Assembly: GCA_022511465.1 (NCBI GenBank)
Contig: JAFLRM010000021.1
Location: 1 to 56,173, forward strand
DNA from: Acetatifactor sp.
GTDB lineage: Bacteria > Bacillota > Clostridia > Lachnospirales > Lachnospiraceae
DNA: 56,173 bases
Direction of reading: 5' to 3'
Shown in pieces: positions 36,276 to 45,750 of the stretch. The notes below the pieces were generated by a model. The model had not been told where the DNA came from. It ran no database searches and worked only from the letters and a program-made list of their open reading frames with translations. How positions within the stretch are numbered: position 1 is the stretch's first letter; every line of letters begins with the position of its first letter. The position numbers and the translations under genes were made by a program.

Positions 36276-38195
36276 CTAAGGCAAAACAATCACCCGCCCA
36301 GCATGAATTTTATTCGAATCTGCAATCCGTGGATTCAGCTGCAGGATATCGTTCAATGACACACCATTCTTTTTTGCGATCGCACTCAGGCAGTCACCTG
36401 CAACTATCGTGTAAGATTCTGTCCCTTTAGCAACACTGCCGTCATCCACGACAACAATATACTCATCACCACGGGTAATTGCGAACATCGCCTGCCCAGA
36501 TTTCGTCACTATCCATGTGCCTGCCAGTCTCAGCATGCTCCTTGACTCATCATAATAATACAGTTTCGCGGTCTTTCCCGCATTCTCTGCGCCAACGCTC
36601 ACATGCACATCAACTTTGAACGGTAATGCCGCCTTATCCGTCATGGAGAATTCTTGAACGAAAACCGACCTGCTGGTCAGGCTATCCTTCACATCTGAAG
36701 GTATGGCTGAACCGAACGACAGACCGATATTCAAATCAGCCGTCGCTTTCTTAATATCCACACCCTGTATACTGATGGACAGTCCATTCCCACTGTCAAG
36801 CATCAGCGCTTTGTCCGTATTCCTGAAGCTGTTGGTCAAAGATGCAGGCACGGTATAATTTGTACCCACGGACATACGGATATTGGCATCGTCAGACTGT
36901 AATCCTGATGCCACTGTATCAGCCACAGATGCCCAATTGACAGAAATCACATTCTCTGTAAAACGTGTGACGGAAGAAACCGCATTGCTGTTTTCGTTAT
37001 CATTACTATTAACGTTGTTATCGTCATCACTTCCTGACGCGGAACCTGTATTATCACTGCTTCCATCCGCATCAGAACTGCCGTCAGAACCGCCTGTATT
37101 TCCGGAGCCGGAACCAGTGTCCGTACTACCATTATCTGTGCTGCCTCCATTATCAGACCCTGACGTGGATCCTTCCGGTGAATCTAGGTCAAAAAAGTTA
37201 ACAGTATAATTAACGGTTGCGAAATCTCCCAGTGTCACGGTCACATCATAGGAATCCCCCGCATTTGTTGTGATTCCGTTTGGTTTGAAGATGACTGCCG
37301 CCGCGGAGCCATATCCACCCTCATTCACATAAAAATCTCCGTCCGAAAATCCATCCTTTACAAAGTTCCAAGATGCATTGTCGCTTTTTCTTACAACCGA
37401 TACAGACACATTTCCCTCAGGCTTATAGTTCAACTGCAGCGACCACGGGTAGCTTGCGTCAAAATACTATACGGGCATCTCCTGCGCAGGCCATGCCACA
37501 TACACATCCTTACTACTGCTCTGGTATGCATGGGATATGTAGACGGCGGAATATTGCACGGAACCTGAAACAGTAGAACCGAATCCCACGGAAGTCAGCG
37601 CCGGACTGAGCAGCCACCTCCTGTGCCCCACCAACGGAATGTTGGGAGCGTCATAGTCAGCAAGCCAGGCGTTAATGATCGCGTTATTAAGGCTAAGATT
37701 TAAATATCTGGAACTATAATGAAGATTGGAGCTTTTTGCTCCGAGTTTACCGTCATCATACAGCTGGTCATAACTTGGATCCGAAAGCACATCAGGCCTC
37801 TTCTGGTCATGTTCTATATTCCTGTTCAGATAATTAAGCAAGGATGCCGCAGATGCCAAATTGGCTTTTGTTGCGTCATGGGTCACACTGGAATCCACGC
37901 CTGCAATATACCGCGCCTGATTTAACAGGTTCATTGCGGAATTCACGGTTTCATCCGACAGGACGCCTGCCGAATACGTACCGCCGAGTGACGGCTCCGT
38001 TGAATACGAAATAGACTCTGACAATGATGCAGGATGCGAACTTGCAAATGCGGCAATTTCAGCCTGCGTATGGCTGGTTACGCCAAGACCTACGGTACTC
38101 TCTGCGGCTTCGGCTTTCGCAGGGAAAACCAAAGACGCGAGCACCATTGCGGCAGACAACAATAATGTACCCTGTTTTTTACCAAATCTTCTCAT
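36276..38195 (-). pseudogene. Secreted CAP-LysM protein interrupted by an amber codon
   Basis: Reading from ATG at 38195, the frame is open for 242 codons, hits TAG at 37467-37469 and then continues in the same frame to a stop at 36276, giving 639 codons in total. The first part has a signal peptide (1-30), and a CAP/SCP domain (NLLNQARYIAG, VGHRRWLLSPALTSVGF). The sequence around the stop, WPAQEMPV-stop-YFDASYPWSL, looks like one domain in which a Glu or Gln codon became TAG. The rest holds a Ser/Gly/Asp/Asn-rich linker and a C-terminal LysM (SYTIVAGDCLSAIAKKNGVS) that binds peptidoglycan. No ribosome site precedes the downstream part. Truncation would remove the wall anchor. Confidence 0.8.
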
Positions 38196-38385
38196 AAATC
38201 AGTATTTCTTTCTGTTATATTTGTTTTTCTTATCCTTGTTTTTGAATTCTGCTCCTTTCCTAGACCGCATATTCATCATAACATGAAAAAATATACTGTT
38301 ATAAGGAATGAGTGCACAGCAATTTTCACATTTCATCTGACCTTCTGGACACAGCTTGTACCTAATAAAATATTACAAGAAATAT

Positions 38386-38405
38386 CCCCCCGGAAATCCG
38401 GGGGG
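38386..38405 (-). terminator. Terminator after GGGtGRT gene
   Basis: Compact hairpin CCCCCCGGA/TCCGGGGGG followed on the minus strand by an AT-rich tract, 37 nt after the GGGtGRT stop codon. Confidence 0.7.
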
Positions 38406-38442
38406 CATTCAAGCATATTATTTTAATCTGGTGTAAATCATA

Positions 38443-39453
38443 TTAGAACTTACCAGCCTTGGCAGCTTCCTCGATACTAACCGCAACAGCCACGGTAGCG
38501 CCAACCATAGGGTTGTTACCCATGCCGATCAAGCCCATCATCTCAACGTGAGCGGGCACGGAGGAAGAACCTGCGAACTGTGCATCGGAGTGCATACGTC
38601 CCAGAGTATCGGTGAAACCATAGGAAGCAGGCCCTGCAGCCATGTTGTCGGGATGAAGGGTACGCCCGGTACCACCGCCGGAAGCTACGGAGAAATACTT
38701 CTTGCCTTCCTCGGTTCTCTCCTTTTTGTATGTACCGGCAACGGGATGCTGGAATCTGGTAGGATTGGTGGAGTTACCGGTGATGGATACGTCCACGTTC
38801 TCTTTCCACATGATGGCAACGCCCTCAGGAACGGAGTTTGCGCCGTAGCAGTTTACCTTAGAGCGAAGTCCGTCAGAGTAAGGGATACGCTCAATCTCCT
38901 TCACAGTGTTGGTGTAAGGATCGTACTCGGTCTCTACGAAAGTAAAACCGTTGATACGGGAAATGATCTTCGCAGCGTCTTTTCCAAGACCGTTCAGGAT
39001 AACGCGCAGAGGTTTCTGGCGAACCTTGTTTGCTTTCTCGGCGATACCGATAGCTCCCTCTGCAGCCGCAAAGGACTCATGTCCTGCCAGGAAACAGAAG
39101 CAGTCGGTGTCCTCCTCCAGGAGCATCTTGCCAAGGTTGCCATGGCCAAGACCCACCTTGCGGGTATCGGCAACGGAACCGGGGATACAGAATGCCTGAA
39201 GGCCCTCTCCGATCGCTGCAGCAGCGTCGGATGCCTTGCGGCAATCCTTCTTGATCGCGATCGCAGCGCCTACCGTGTAAGCCCAGCATGCATTCTCAAA
39301 GCAGATAGGCTGGATCTTCTTCACCTGATCGTAAACATCCAAGCCTGCATCTTTGGTGATCTTCTCAGCTTCTTCGATGGAGGAGATACCATAGCTATTT
39401 AACACAGAGTTGATTGTATCAATACGTCTTTCATATGATTCAAATAAAGCCAT
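38443..39453 (-). CDS. GGGtGRT protein
   Basis: 336 residues, cytoplasmic. It carries the family's namesake motif GGGTGRTLHPDN near residue 260 and ends SIEEAAKAGKF. The family is found mainly in strict anaerobes and is almost always next to a NifU-like scaffold gene, as here (39475). No biochemical activity is known to me. It contains several Cys (CFENACWAY, CFCFLAG) which could bind a metal or a cluster. GGAGG precedes the ATG. Family assignment is solid; function is open. Confidence 0.93.
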   Translation of the reverse strand: MALFESYERRIDTINSVLNSYGISSIEEAEKITKDAGLDVYDQVKKIQPICFENACWAYTVGAAIAIKKDCRKASDAAAAIGEGLQAFCIPGSVADTRKVGLGHGNLGKMLLEEDTDCFCFLAGHESFAAAEGAIGIAEKANKVRQKPLRVILNGLGKDAAKIISRINGFTFVETEYDPYTNTVKEIERIPYSDGLRSKVNCYGANSVPEGVAIMWKENVDVSITGNSTNPTRFQHPVAGTYKKERTEEGKKYFSVASGGGTGRTLHPDNMAAGPASYGFTDTLGRMHSDAQFAGSSSVPAHVEMMGLIGMGNNPMVGATVAVAVSIEEAAKAGKF

Positions 39454-39474
39454 TTTTCTAGTCCTCCTTTATCC

Positions 39475-40167
39475 TTACTCTTTTCTGGGGTCGATGATCT
39501 TCACCGCATCGTCTACACGGCCATACTGGCCCTTAGCCTTCTCCCATGCGGTGGTTGGATCGTCGCCCTTCTTGATGAAGTCAGTCATCTTCCCAAGGCT
39601 TACAAACTGATAGCCGATGATCTGATCATCCTTGTCAAGAGCAATGCCGGTCACATAACCCTCTGCCATCTCCAGATAACGGGGACCCTTTGCCAATGTG
39701 CCGTACATGGTGCCAACTTGGCTTCTGAGCCCCTTTCCAAGATCCTCAAGACCTGCACCTACCGGCAGACCTTCCTCAGAGAAAGCACTTTGGGAACGAC
39801 CATAAACGATCTGCAGGAACAACTCTCTCATAGCAGTGTTGATCGCATCACAAACCAAGTCGGTGTTCAGAGCCTCCATAACGGTCAAACCGGGAAGGAT
39901 CTCTGCGGCCATGGCTGCGGAGTGAGTCATACCGGAGCAGCCGATGGTCTCAACCAAAGCCTCCTGGATGATACCCTCCTTCACGTTTAGGGAGAGCTTG
40001 CAAGCGCCCTGCTGAGGAGCACACCAGCCCACACCGTGTGTAAAGCCGGAGATGTCTTCTACTCTTTTCGCCTGAACCCATTTTGCTTCTTCAGGGATAG
40101 GTGCGCAACCATGATGTACGCCCTGTGCCACGGGACACATTTCTTCAACTTCTTTTGAATAAATCAT
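39475..40167 (-). CDS. NifU-like iron-sulfur scaffold protein (GGGtGRT partner)
   Basis: Fe-S scaffold of 230 residues, longer than IscU. Conserved Cys positions are in VGWCAPQQGACK and IGCSGMTHSAAMAAE, where the Cys-containing turn matches the IscU/NifU ligand loop, plus Cys in HHGCAPIPEE and LVCDAIN. The C-terminal third (about 150-230) is not part of IscU and is typical of this subgroup. No IscS-like desulfurase is in the window. It is first in a two-gene unit with the GGGtGRT gene 21 nt downstream, behind a GGAG start. Whether it delivers clusters to the GGGtGRT protein is inferred from the pairing. Confidence 0.9.
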   Translation of the reverse strand: MIYSKEVEEMCPVAQGVHHGCAPIPEEAKWVQAKRVEDISGFTHGVGWCAPQQGACKLSLNVKEGIIQEALVETIGCSGMTHSAAMAAEILPGLTVMEALNTDLVCDAINTAMRELFLQIVYGRSQSAFSEEGLPVGAGLEDLGKGLRSQVGTMYGTLAKGPRYLEMAEGYVTGIALDKDDQIIGYQFVSLGKMTDFIKKGDDPTTAWEKAKGQYGRVDDAVKIIDPRKE

Positions 40168-40299
40168 GTGAAATCTCCTTTCAATTCATCACTTATGATA
40201 CTATTGATAAAATAATATCATAATCATTGTGTACATTGTCTCATATTATAGAGAAAAAATCTAGTGGTTTTGGAAAAAATTTACAATTCCTTACACCGT

Positions 40300-41094
40300 T
40301 TAAACTAACATCATCCGGTCGTTGTCAAACTCGCTTCCGCTGACCTCCTCGAACTTGGCCAGCAGATCCTTCACCTTCAGATTCTGCTTCTCCTCACCGG
40401 AAACGTCAAAGATCACACGGCCCTCGTGCATCATGATCAAGCGGTTTCCGTGAGCAATAGCGTCCTTCATATTGTGGGTGATCATGATGGTAGTCAGATT
40501 GTCCTTCTTTACTATGCGGTCTGTGGCATCCAACACCTTTGCCGCAGTCTTGGGATCCAAAGCTGCCGTGTGCTCATCCAGGAGGAGGAGCTTCGGCTTC
40601 TTTAACGTTGCCATCAAAAGGGTAAGTGCCTGACGCTGTCCGCCGGACAAAAGACCCACACCAGTAGTCAGACGATTCTCCAGCCCCAGATCCAGAATCT
40701 GCAGCTTCTCCTTGTAAAATGCCCTCTCTTTGTTGGTGATTCCAGGCTTTAAGGTGCGAAGTGCGCCTCTTCTGGAAGCCAGCGCCAGATTTTCCTCTAT
40801 CTGCATGCTGGCTGCCGTCCCCGTCATGGGGTCCTGGAACACTCTCCCCAAATACTTTGCGCGTTTGTGCTCAGAAAGTCTGGTCACATCGATGCCGTCA
40901 ATCTGGATGTTGCCCTCATCCACCAGCCAAGTGCCTGCAATGGCATTCAGCATGGTAGATTTTCCGGCTCCGTTACCTCCGATCACGGTGACGAAATCTC
41001 CCTCTTTTAAATGTAATTCCAAACCGTCCAAAGCAGTCTTTTCGTTGACGGTGCCTGCGTTAAATGTTTTTCTAAGTCCTACTAGATCAAGCAC
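40300..41094 (-). CDS. ABC transporter ATPase (TrpZ-like)
   Basis: ATPase of 264 residues, third gene of an importer. The start is probably GTG at 41094, eight nt after AAAGGTGG, overlapping the permease stop. The Walker A (GGNGAGKSTMLNAIAG), the signature LLSGGQRQAL, the Walker B KLLLLDEHTAALD and the H-loop THNMK are complete. The mild LLLLDEH in place of the usual Glu-Pro pair is common in this transporter family. Works with the permease and the binding protein upstream. Confidence 0.92.
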   Translation of the reverse strand: MLDLVGLRKTFNAGTVNEKTALDGLELHLKEGDFVTVIGGNGAGKSTMLNAIAGTWLVDEGNIQIDGIDVTRLSEHKRAKYLGRVFQDPMTGTAASMQIEENLALASRRGALRTLKPGITNKERAFYKEKLQILDLGLENRLTTGVGLLSGGQRQALTLLMATLKKPKLLLLDEHTAALDPKTAAKVLDATDRIVKKDNLTTIMITHNMKDAIAHGNRLIMMHEGRVIFDVSGEEKQNLKVKDLLAKFEEVSGSEFDNDRMMLV

Positions 41095-42016
41095 TGGGCA
41101 TACCACCTTTCTTGCCTATTCTGCTAAAATATTTTCCTTTCAGGTGCGGGAGTGCCAAAAATACGGCAACTACCAGTGCGGAGATCAGCTTTAAGTCGTT
41201 GGAATTTAAGCCAAACCACATCACTACCTGAAGCACCACATAATAGATGATACCGCCAAAGGATACAAACAGCAGCTTAAACGCAAAGTTGGCGTGGATC
41301 CTGCCAAACACCACCTGTCCGATGATCACGGCGGCAAGGCCGATCACGATGGCACCACGACCGGCGTTTACATCGGCAAACCCCTGATACTGGGCATACA
41401 GGCCGCTGGCAAAGGCAACAATACCATTGGAGATCATCAGCCCCAGCACCTTATTGAGATCCGTGTTAATACCCTGAGCCTTAGACATACTTTGATTGGA
41501 GCCGGTGGCCCGGATGGAACAGCCCAGCTCCGTGCCGAAGAACCAGTAAAGGACAGCGATCAGGATCACGGTGATCACTGCCACGATCAATATCGTATTT
41601 TTGTAGATGGGAACTCCCTTGATGTAACGCAGGGAAATCAACAGGTCGTACTTATCTACGTTGATCGCCTGATTGGACTTGTTTCCCAAGATCCGCAGAT
41701 TGATGGAGTACAGACCCAGTTGCGTCAGGATTCCCGCCAAAATAGCCGGAATTCCAAAAAAAGTATGTAAAAGACCAGTCACCATTCCTGCTATCATGCC
41801 TGCCAGAAATGCCACCAGAAGTGATACCCAGACATTATGTCCGTTCAACATCATCAGAATACAGACCGCACCGCCGGTACACATCGTTCCGTCCACCGTC
41901 AGATCCGCCAGATCCAGGATGCGGTAGGTCAGGTACACTCCAATAGCCATGATCCCCCAGATCAAACCCTGCGCGCAAGCACCCGGCAAGGCGTTTAACA
42001 GATTTACGATATTCAC
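41087..42016 (-). CDS. ABC transporter permease (TrpY-like)
   Basis: Integral membrane subunit, 309 residues, eight or more helices. The start GTG at 42016 follows GAGGAGGAAGG. The segment LIWGIMAIGVYLTYRILDLA and DLTVDGTMCTGGAV are typical of this permease family, paired with ABC_sub_bind proteins. It is preceded by a hairpin attenuator after the binding protein and overlaps the ATPase. Substrate uncertain; the family includes tryptophan and tyrosine importers. Confidence 0.9.
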   Translation of the reverse strand: MNIVNLLNALPGACAQGLIWGIMAIGVYLTYRILDLADLTVDGTMCTGGAVCILMMLNGHNVWVSLLVAFLAGMIAGMVTGLLHTFFGIPAILAGILTQLGLYSINLRILGNKSNQAINVDKYDLLISLRYIKGVPIYKNTILIVAVITVILIAVLYWFFGTELGCSIRATGSNQSMSKAQGINTDLNKVLGLMISNGIVAFASGLYAQYQGFADVNAGRGAIVIGLAAVIIGQVVFGRIHANFAFKLLFVSFGGIIYYVVLQVVMWFGLNSNDLKLISALVVAVFLALPHLKGKYFSRIGKKGGMPSA

Positions 42017-42072
42017 AATTCCTTCCTCCTCTGAATAGGTACTAAGAACATCCAGAAAGTATTATAACAAAA

Positions 42073-42104
42073 AGCGACAGAAAAGAGAAGTCCTTTCTGC
42101 CGCT
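42073..42104 (-). terminator. Attenuator between binding protein and permease
   Basis: Stem AGCGgCAGAAA/TTTCTGtCGCT with a 10-nt loop then TTTTTGTT on the minus strand, within the importer operon. It would reduce read-through so that binding protein exceeds permease. Confidence 0.75.
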
Positions 42105-42140
42105 CTGCATCACAATTCCTTATGTTTTCCTGAAGTTACC

Positions 42141-43190
42141 TTACTCGGCTGCAATCGCCTCATAACCATCGGGAATGGTGATCCCCAACTCCTCACAGAT
42201 TACTGTGTTATACTTCTTAGTAACCTGAGGAGCAAACTCAACAGGCATAGTAGAAACATCTTTGCCGTTTACGAGAATCTCATAAGCCATCTTACCGGTT
42301 GCATATCCAAGATCATAGTAGCTGATGGACAAAGTTGCCACGCCACAACCTTTACAGATACCCTCCTCACTTGCAATAATGGGAACACCTGCGGGACGGC
42401 AGATATTGTCGATCACCTCGGTAGCGGAAGCCGCAGTGTTGTCGGTGGGGATATAGAGCACATCACTCTCAGCAGAAGCAGTGGTCACTACTGCTGCAAT
42501 GTCATTGGAATCTGCAAAAGTGTAACGTTTGCAGGTGTAGCCAAGATCTTTCAGTGCAGCTTCCACTACATTTACCTGATACTCGGAGTTAGGCTCTGCG
42601 GAACAGTACAGCAGACCAACGCTTTCTGCGTCCGGGAACAGTTCGTTCAGCATTGCTGCCTGCTCCTTCAGAGGAGCCAGATCGGAAGTTCCGGAAATGT
42701 TGGTGCCGGTGGTACCGGTCCAGTTGTCAATCTCCAGCGCGGTCGCATAGTCAGTGATGGAAGTTCCCAGGATCGGGATCTCGTTAGTCGCCGCTGCCGC
42801 TGACTGAAGGGGTGCGGTTGCGTTTGCAAGGATCAGATCCACATCGGATGACACAAACTGGTTGACAATGGTCGCACAGGTTGCGGAATCTCCGGAAGCA
42901 TTCTGTAGATCAAATACCACTTTGTCACCCAGAAGCTCAGTCAGAGCATCCTGAAAGCCCTGTGTAGCCGCATCCAGTGCTTCGTGCTGTACCAGCTGAC
43001 AGATACCAACATGGTACACAGTGTCTCCTCCGGCATTCTCGCTGGGATCCGTGCTTGCTGCGTTGGCCTCAGTGTTTGCCTGAGCGCCTGTGGTACTCTC
43101 GCCGCCGGAAGGGGTATTGTCGTTGCCGCAGCCGGTGAGCGTCATTGCTGTCATGGCCATAACCATAGCAATCGCTGCCAATTTTTTCAT
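42141..43190 (-). CDS. ABC transporter substrate-binding lipoprotein (TrpX/ABC_sub_bind)
   Basis: Binding protein of 349 residues from the ATG at 43190, after GGAGG. A lipoprotein signal (KKLAAIAMVMAMTAMTLTGC) sets the mature Cys near residue 21, then a Ser/Thr/Asn-rich linker and the periplasmic-binding fold of the ABC_sub_bind family (YHVGICQLVQHEALDAATQG; LYIPTDNTAASATEVIDNIC). Related proteins bind tryptophan or tyrosine; the ligand here is not known. It heads the three-gene importer, with a strong promoter directly upstream. No T-box is found in the short leader. Confidence 0.93.
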   Translation of the reverse strand: MKKLAAIAMVMAMTAMTLTGCGNDNTPSGGESTTGAQANTEANAASTDPSENAGGDTVYHVGICQLVQHEALDAATQGFQDALTELLGDKVVFDLQNASGDSATCATIVNQFVSSDVDLILANATAPLQSAAAATNEIPILGTSITDYATALEIDNWTGTTGTNISGTSDLAPLKEQAAMLNELFPDAESVGLLYCSAEPNSEYQVNVVEAALKDLGYTCKRYTFADSNDIAAVVTTASAESDVLYIPTDNTAASATEVIDNICRPAGVPIIASEEGICKGCGVATLSISYYDLGYATGKMAYEILVNGKDVSTMPVEFAPQVTKKYNTVICEELGITIPDGYEAIAAE

Positions 43191-43221
43191 AATAATTTCC
43201 TCCTTGTTTAATGTACATAAA

Positions 43222-43241
43222 AAAGTCTGATCCAAGACTTT
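43222..43241 (-). terminator. Small hairpin in the importer leader
   Basis: AAAGTCT/AGACTTT with a 6-nt loop and six T after it on the minus strand, between the promoter at 43250 and the start codon. It could end the upstream LbH transcript or attenuate the importer. Confidence 0.5.
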
Positions 43242-43249
43242 CAAACACA

Positions 43250-43278
43250 AATATACACCGAAGGTTCTGCTTAGTCAA
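43250..43278 (-). promoter_or_regulatory. Promoter of the ABC importer
   Basis: TTGACT (43273-43278), 17 nt, TATATT (43250-43255), close behind the LbH gene stop codon. Confidence 0.7.
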
Positions 43279-43294
43279 GTTGTTTTTGGGTCGC

Positions 43295-44011
43295 TCATTG
43301 CCGTTTTGGAACAATATGGTCCTCGTCCTTGTAGATATGACCTGCCGGGATCACTCCCCTGACACAGGAGGTAGGATAAACATTGCTGTCCCTTCCAATG
43401 ATCGTGCCGGGGTTTAGGACGCTGTTACAGCCAACCTCCACCCTGTCGCCCAACATGGCTCCCATCTTTTTCAGGCCGGTCTCAACAAAAATGCCCTCGC
43501 CTTTTACCACCACAAGCGTCTTGTCGCTCTTTACGTTGGAGGTGATGGAGCCGGCTCCCATGTGGGATCTGTAGCCAAGAACACTGTCCCCCACATAGTT
43601 ATAGTGGGGCACCTGAACCTTGTTGAACAGCACCACATTTTTCAGTTCCGTAGAGTTACCCACTACAGCACCCTTTCCCACAATAGCACTCCCACGGACG
43701 AATGCACAATGGCGTATCTCCGCCTCCTCATCGATGATCAGAGGACCATTCAGGCAGGCGGTAGTTGCTATCTTGGCGCTCTTTGCCACCCAGATATCCT
43801 CCCCTCTCTTCTCGTAAATATCCGTTGAAAGCTTTGGACCAAGTTCCAAGATAAAATCGTGGATCCGGGGTAACACCTCCCATGGGTAGGTCACTCCCTG
43901 AAACAATTCTCCTGCGATCGTTTCCCGCAGATCGTACAGATCGGTAATCGTGATGTTCGCCATATCAAATATTCCCTTTCTTTGCTCTTTTTTCATAGTC
44001 TTCTGATTCAT
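43295..44011 (-). CDS. Left-handed beta-helix acyltransferase-like / sugar-nucleotidyl protein
   Basis: 238 residues from an ATG that overlaps the hsp70 stop by 4 nt (AGAGG seven nt upstream); an ATG 16 codons in is another possible start. The hexapeptide-repeat body is clear (AKSAKIATTACLNGPLIIDE; VGKGAVVGNS) and the later GAGSITSNVK resembles the C-terminal acetyltransferase half of GlmU. No pyrophosphorylase half is present. It may be a sugar-1-phosphate acetyltransferase; substrate unknown. It is translationally coupled to the Hsp70 gene. Confidence 0.8.
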   Translation of the reverse strand: MNQKTMKKEQRKGIFDMANITITDLYDLRETIAGELFQGVTYPWEVLPRIHDFILELGPKLSTDIYEKRGEDIWVAKSAKIATTACLNGPLIIDEEAEIRHCAFVRGSAIVGKGAVVGNSTELKNVVLFNKVQVPHYNYVGDSVLGYRSHMGAGSITSNVKSDKTLVVVKGEGIFVETGLKKMGAMLGDRVEVGCNSVLNPGTIIGRDSNVYPTSCVRGVIPAGHIYKDEDHIVPKRQ

Positions 44012-45717
44012 TCCTCATCCTCTGTCCAGAAAGACTCGTCAAACTCCTCGTCATCCTCCGCCTTATACTGTTCCATGCTATTCAAAAAAAGCGAGAAACG
44101 CACATAAGCTTCCCTGAGTTCCCGAGCGTTTCCGTGCTCCATGGCATGCTGAAAGAGGGCATACTGGTATTCAATTCCCCTGCGGTATCGGGGATGACAC
44201 TCCTTGTACAGGCGTTGTGCTTCCTCTATGAGCAGCCGGTTCTGTTCCAACTCGCTGGGGTGGATCGTCATGTCCTGAAGCTGCTTTAAACGCTCTTTAA
44301 TCTCCGACTCGGACATCTTCATATTTTTATTGACGATCAGCTTGTGGTAGTTCTGCTTATCCTGTGAGATCCTGATATCCAGTATACCGTTGATATCATA
44401 CAGAAAAGAGACGTTGCAGCTCACCTCACCTCTCGGCTTAGGCGGCACCTCAATAGTCATAGTCTCCAAGAGCAGATTCTCGCTGGCCACCATGCTCTCA
44501 CCCTGATAGATATGGAAAGCTATTGTTTTCTGAAAATTTTCCGCAGTGTAATATGTCTTCGTATGGCTGCAGGGCAGTGTTTCATTGCGCTCTATGATCG
44601 GTGAAAAACGGTCTCCCACAACATCCACTCCCAGCGAGAATGGACAGATGTCGGACAGTACCATGTCCTTGATCTCGCCGCTTCGCATCTTGATAGCTGC
44701 GGCAATTCCTACGCCGATGGCAATGCTCTCATCGGGTTGGTCGTCCGTCACTACCTCCGCATCACAAATGCTCCTTATGTACTGCGCCACAATGGGCATC
44801 TTGGAAGAGCCTCCCACCAGAATGATCTTGTCAATCTCCTCCCAGCCTGTACCGCTGTCCGTCATCACCTTTCGGATCGGCTTTGTCATGCGCTTGAAAA
44901 GCTCTGCGGAGATATGGATCAGCTGCTGGTTGGTCAACTCCATGTGATATTCATTCCCTTGAAGCAGGAATTTTCTGCTGGCGGAGTTTTGCTCGGAGAG
45001 GGCAATTTTGAGACTTTCCGCCTCCTTCAGTACGATGGCTTGCTCCTCTGGAGAAAACATATTCTTGGTGAGGTGATTCTCCCGATAGAAATATTCCGCG
45101 ATAGTCTCGTTGAAATCCTTTCCTCCCAGATAGTTATCTCCCGCCACCGCCTGTATCTCTACCATATTCTCAAAGGCGTCCACCAGAGATACATCCAGAG
45201 TTCCGCCGCCAAAATCAAAGATAATAAATTTTTCCATCTCATCGGTGTCAACATGGTGCTTTAAAGCCACCGCTGAGGGCTCGTTGATCATGCGCTCCAC
45301 CGTGAAACCGGCTAAAATTCCGGCATTTTTTGTGGCACATCTCTTGTCGTCATTAAAATAGGCGGGAACGCTGATGATCGCCTCCGTCACGGGCTCGCCC
45401 AGAAACTTTTCCGCATCCTCCTTGATCCTTCTAAGGACAAATGCGGACAACTCCTCCGCCCGATATTTTTTCTTTCCCACTTGATAGACATGATCCGTCC
45501 CCATATTCCGCTTAAACTCACGAAATGTCTGCTTCGGCCGGTTGATCAGCATTTCCTTGGCAATTTTGCCCACAAAAACCTCTCCGTCCTCCGAGATACT
45601 GACCACGGAAGGAGTCAAATATTCACCGAAAGCATTGGGGATCATCTGAATCTTCCCGTCCTTCCACACCGTCGCAAGACTGTTTGTCGTCCCAAGATCA
45701 ATTCCTATAATTGCCAT
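44008..45717 (-). CDS. Hsp70 family chaperone, HscC-like
   Basis: 569 residues from ATG at 45717 (GAAGG before it), clearly shorter than DnaK (about 610-640). ATPase motifs are complete: IGIDLGTTNSLATVW, IIFDFGGGTLDVSL, ILVGGSSKMPIV. The substrate domain (about 365-510) is present but the lid is short and ends in an acidic tail (DDEEFDESFWTEDEE), as in HscC. It is not linked to grpE or dnaJ; the possible J partner is encoded at 6649. It follows degV and precedes the LbH gene with a 4-nt overlap. Confidence 0.9.
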   Translation of the reverse strand: MAIIGIDLGTTNSLATVWKDGKIQMIPNAFGEYLTPSVVSISEDGEVFVGKIAKEMLINRPKQTFREFKRNMGTDHVYQVGKKKYRAEELSAFVLRRIKEDAEKFLGEPVTEAIISVPAYFNDDKRCATKNAGILAGFTVERMINEPSAVALKHHVDTDEMEKFIIFDFGGGTLDVSLVDAFENMVEIQAVAGDNYLGGKDFNETIAEYFYRENHLTKNMFSPEEQAIVLKEAESLKIALSEQNSASRKFLLQGNEYHMELTNQQLIHISAELFKRMTKPIRKVMTDSGTGWEEIDKIILVGGSSKMPIVAQYIRSICDAEVVTDDQPDESIAIGVGIAAAIKMRSGEIKDMVLSDICPFSLGVDVVGDRFSPIIERNETLPCSHTKTYYTAENFQKTIAFHIYQGESMVASENLLLETMTIEVPPKPRGEVSCNVSFLYDINGILDIRISQDKQNYHKLIVNKNMKMSESEIKERLKQLQDMTIHPSELEQNRLLIEEAQRLYKECHPRYRRGIEYQYALFQHAMEHGNARELREAYVRFSLFLNSMEQYKAEDDEEFDESFWTEDEE

Positions 45718-45750
45718 TGTATGCACCTTCTTTGCCCAGTGTGTAAGTTC

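Noticed and set aside
36276..37433. Independent gene starting at 37433
   Set aside because: The proposed start is a TTG with no ribosome site and it lies in the same frame as the upstream part, so it is treated as the second half of one interrupted gene.
43191..43294. T-box leader for the tryptophan-type importer
   Set aside because: The leader is only about 50-60 nt after the promoter, too short for a T-box, and no T-box core was found.
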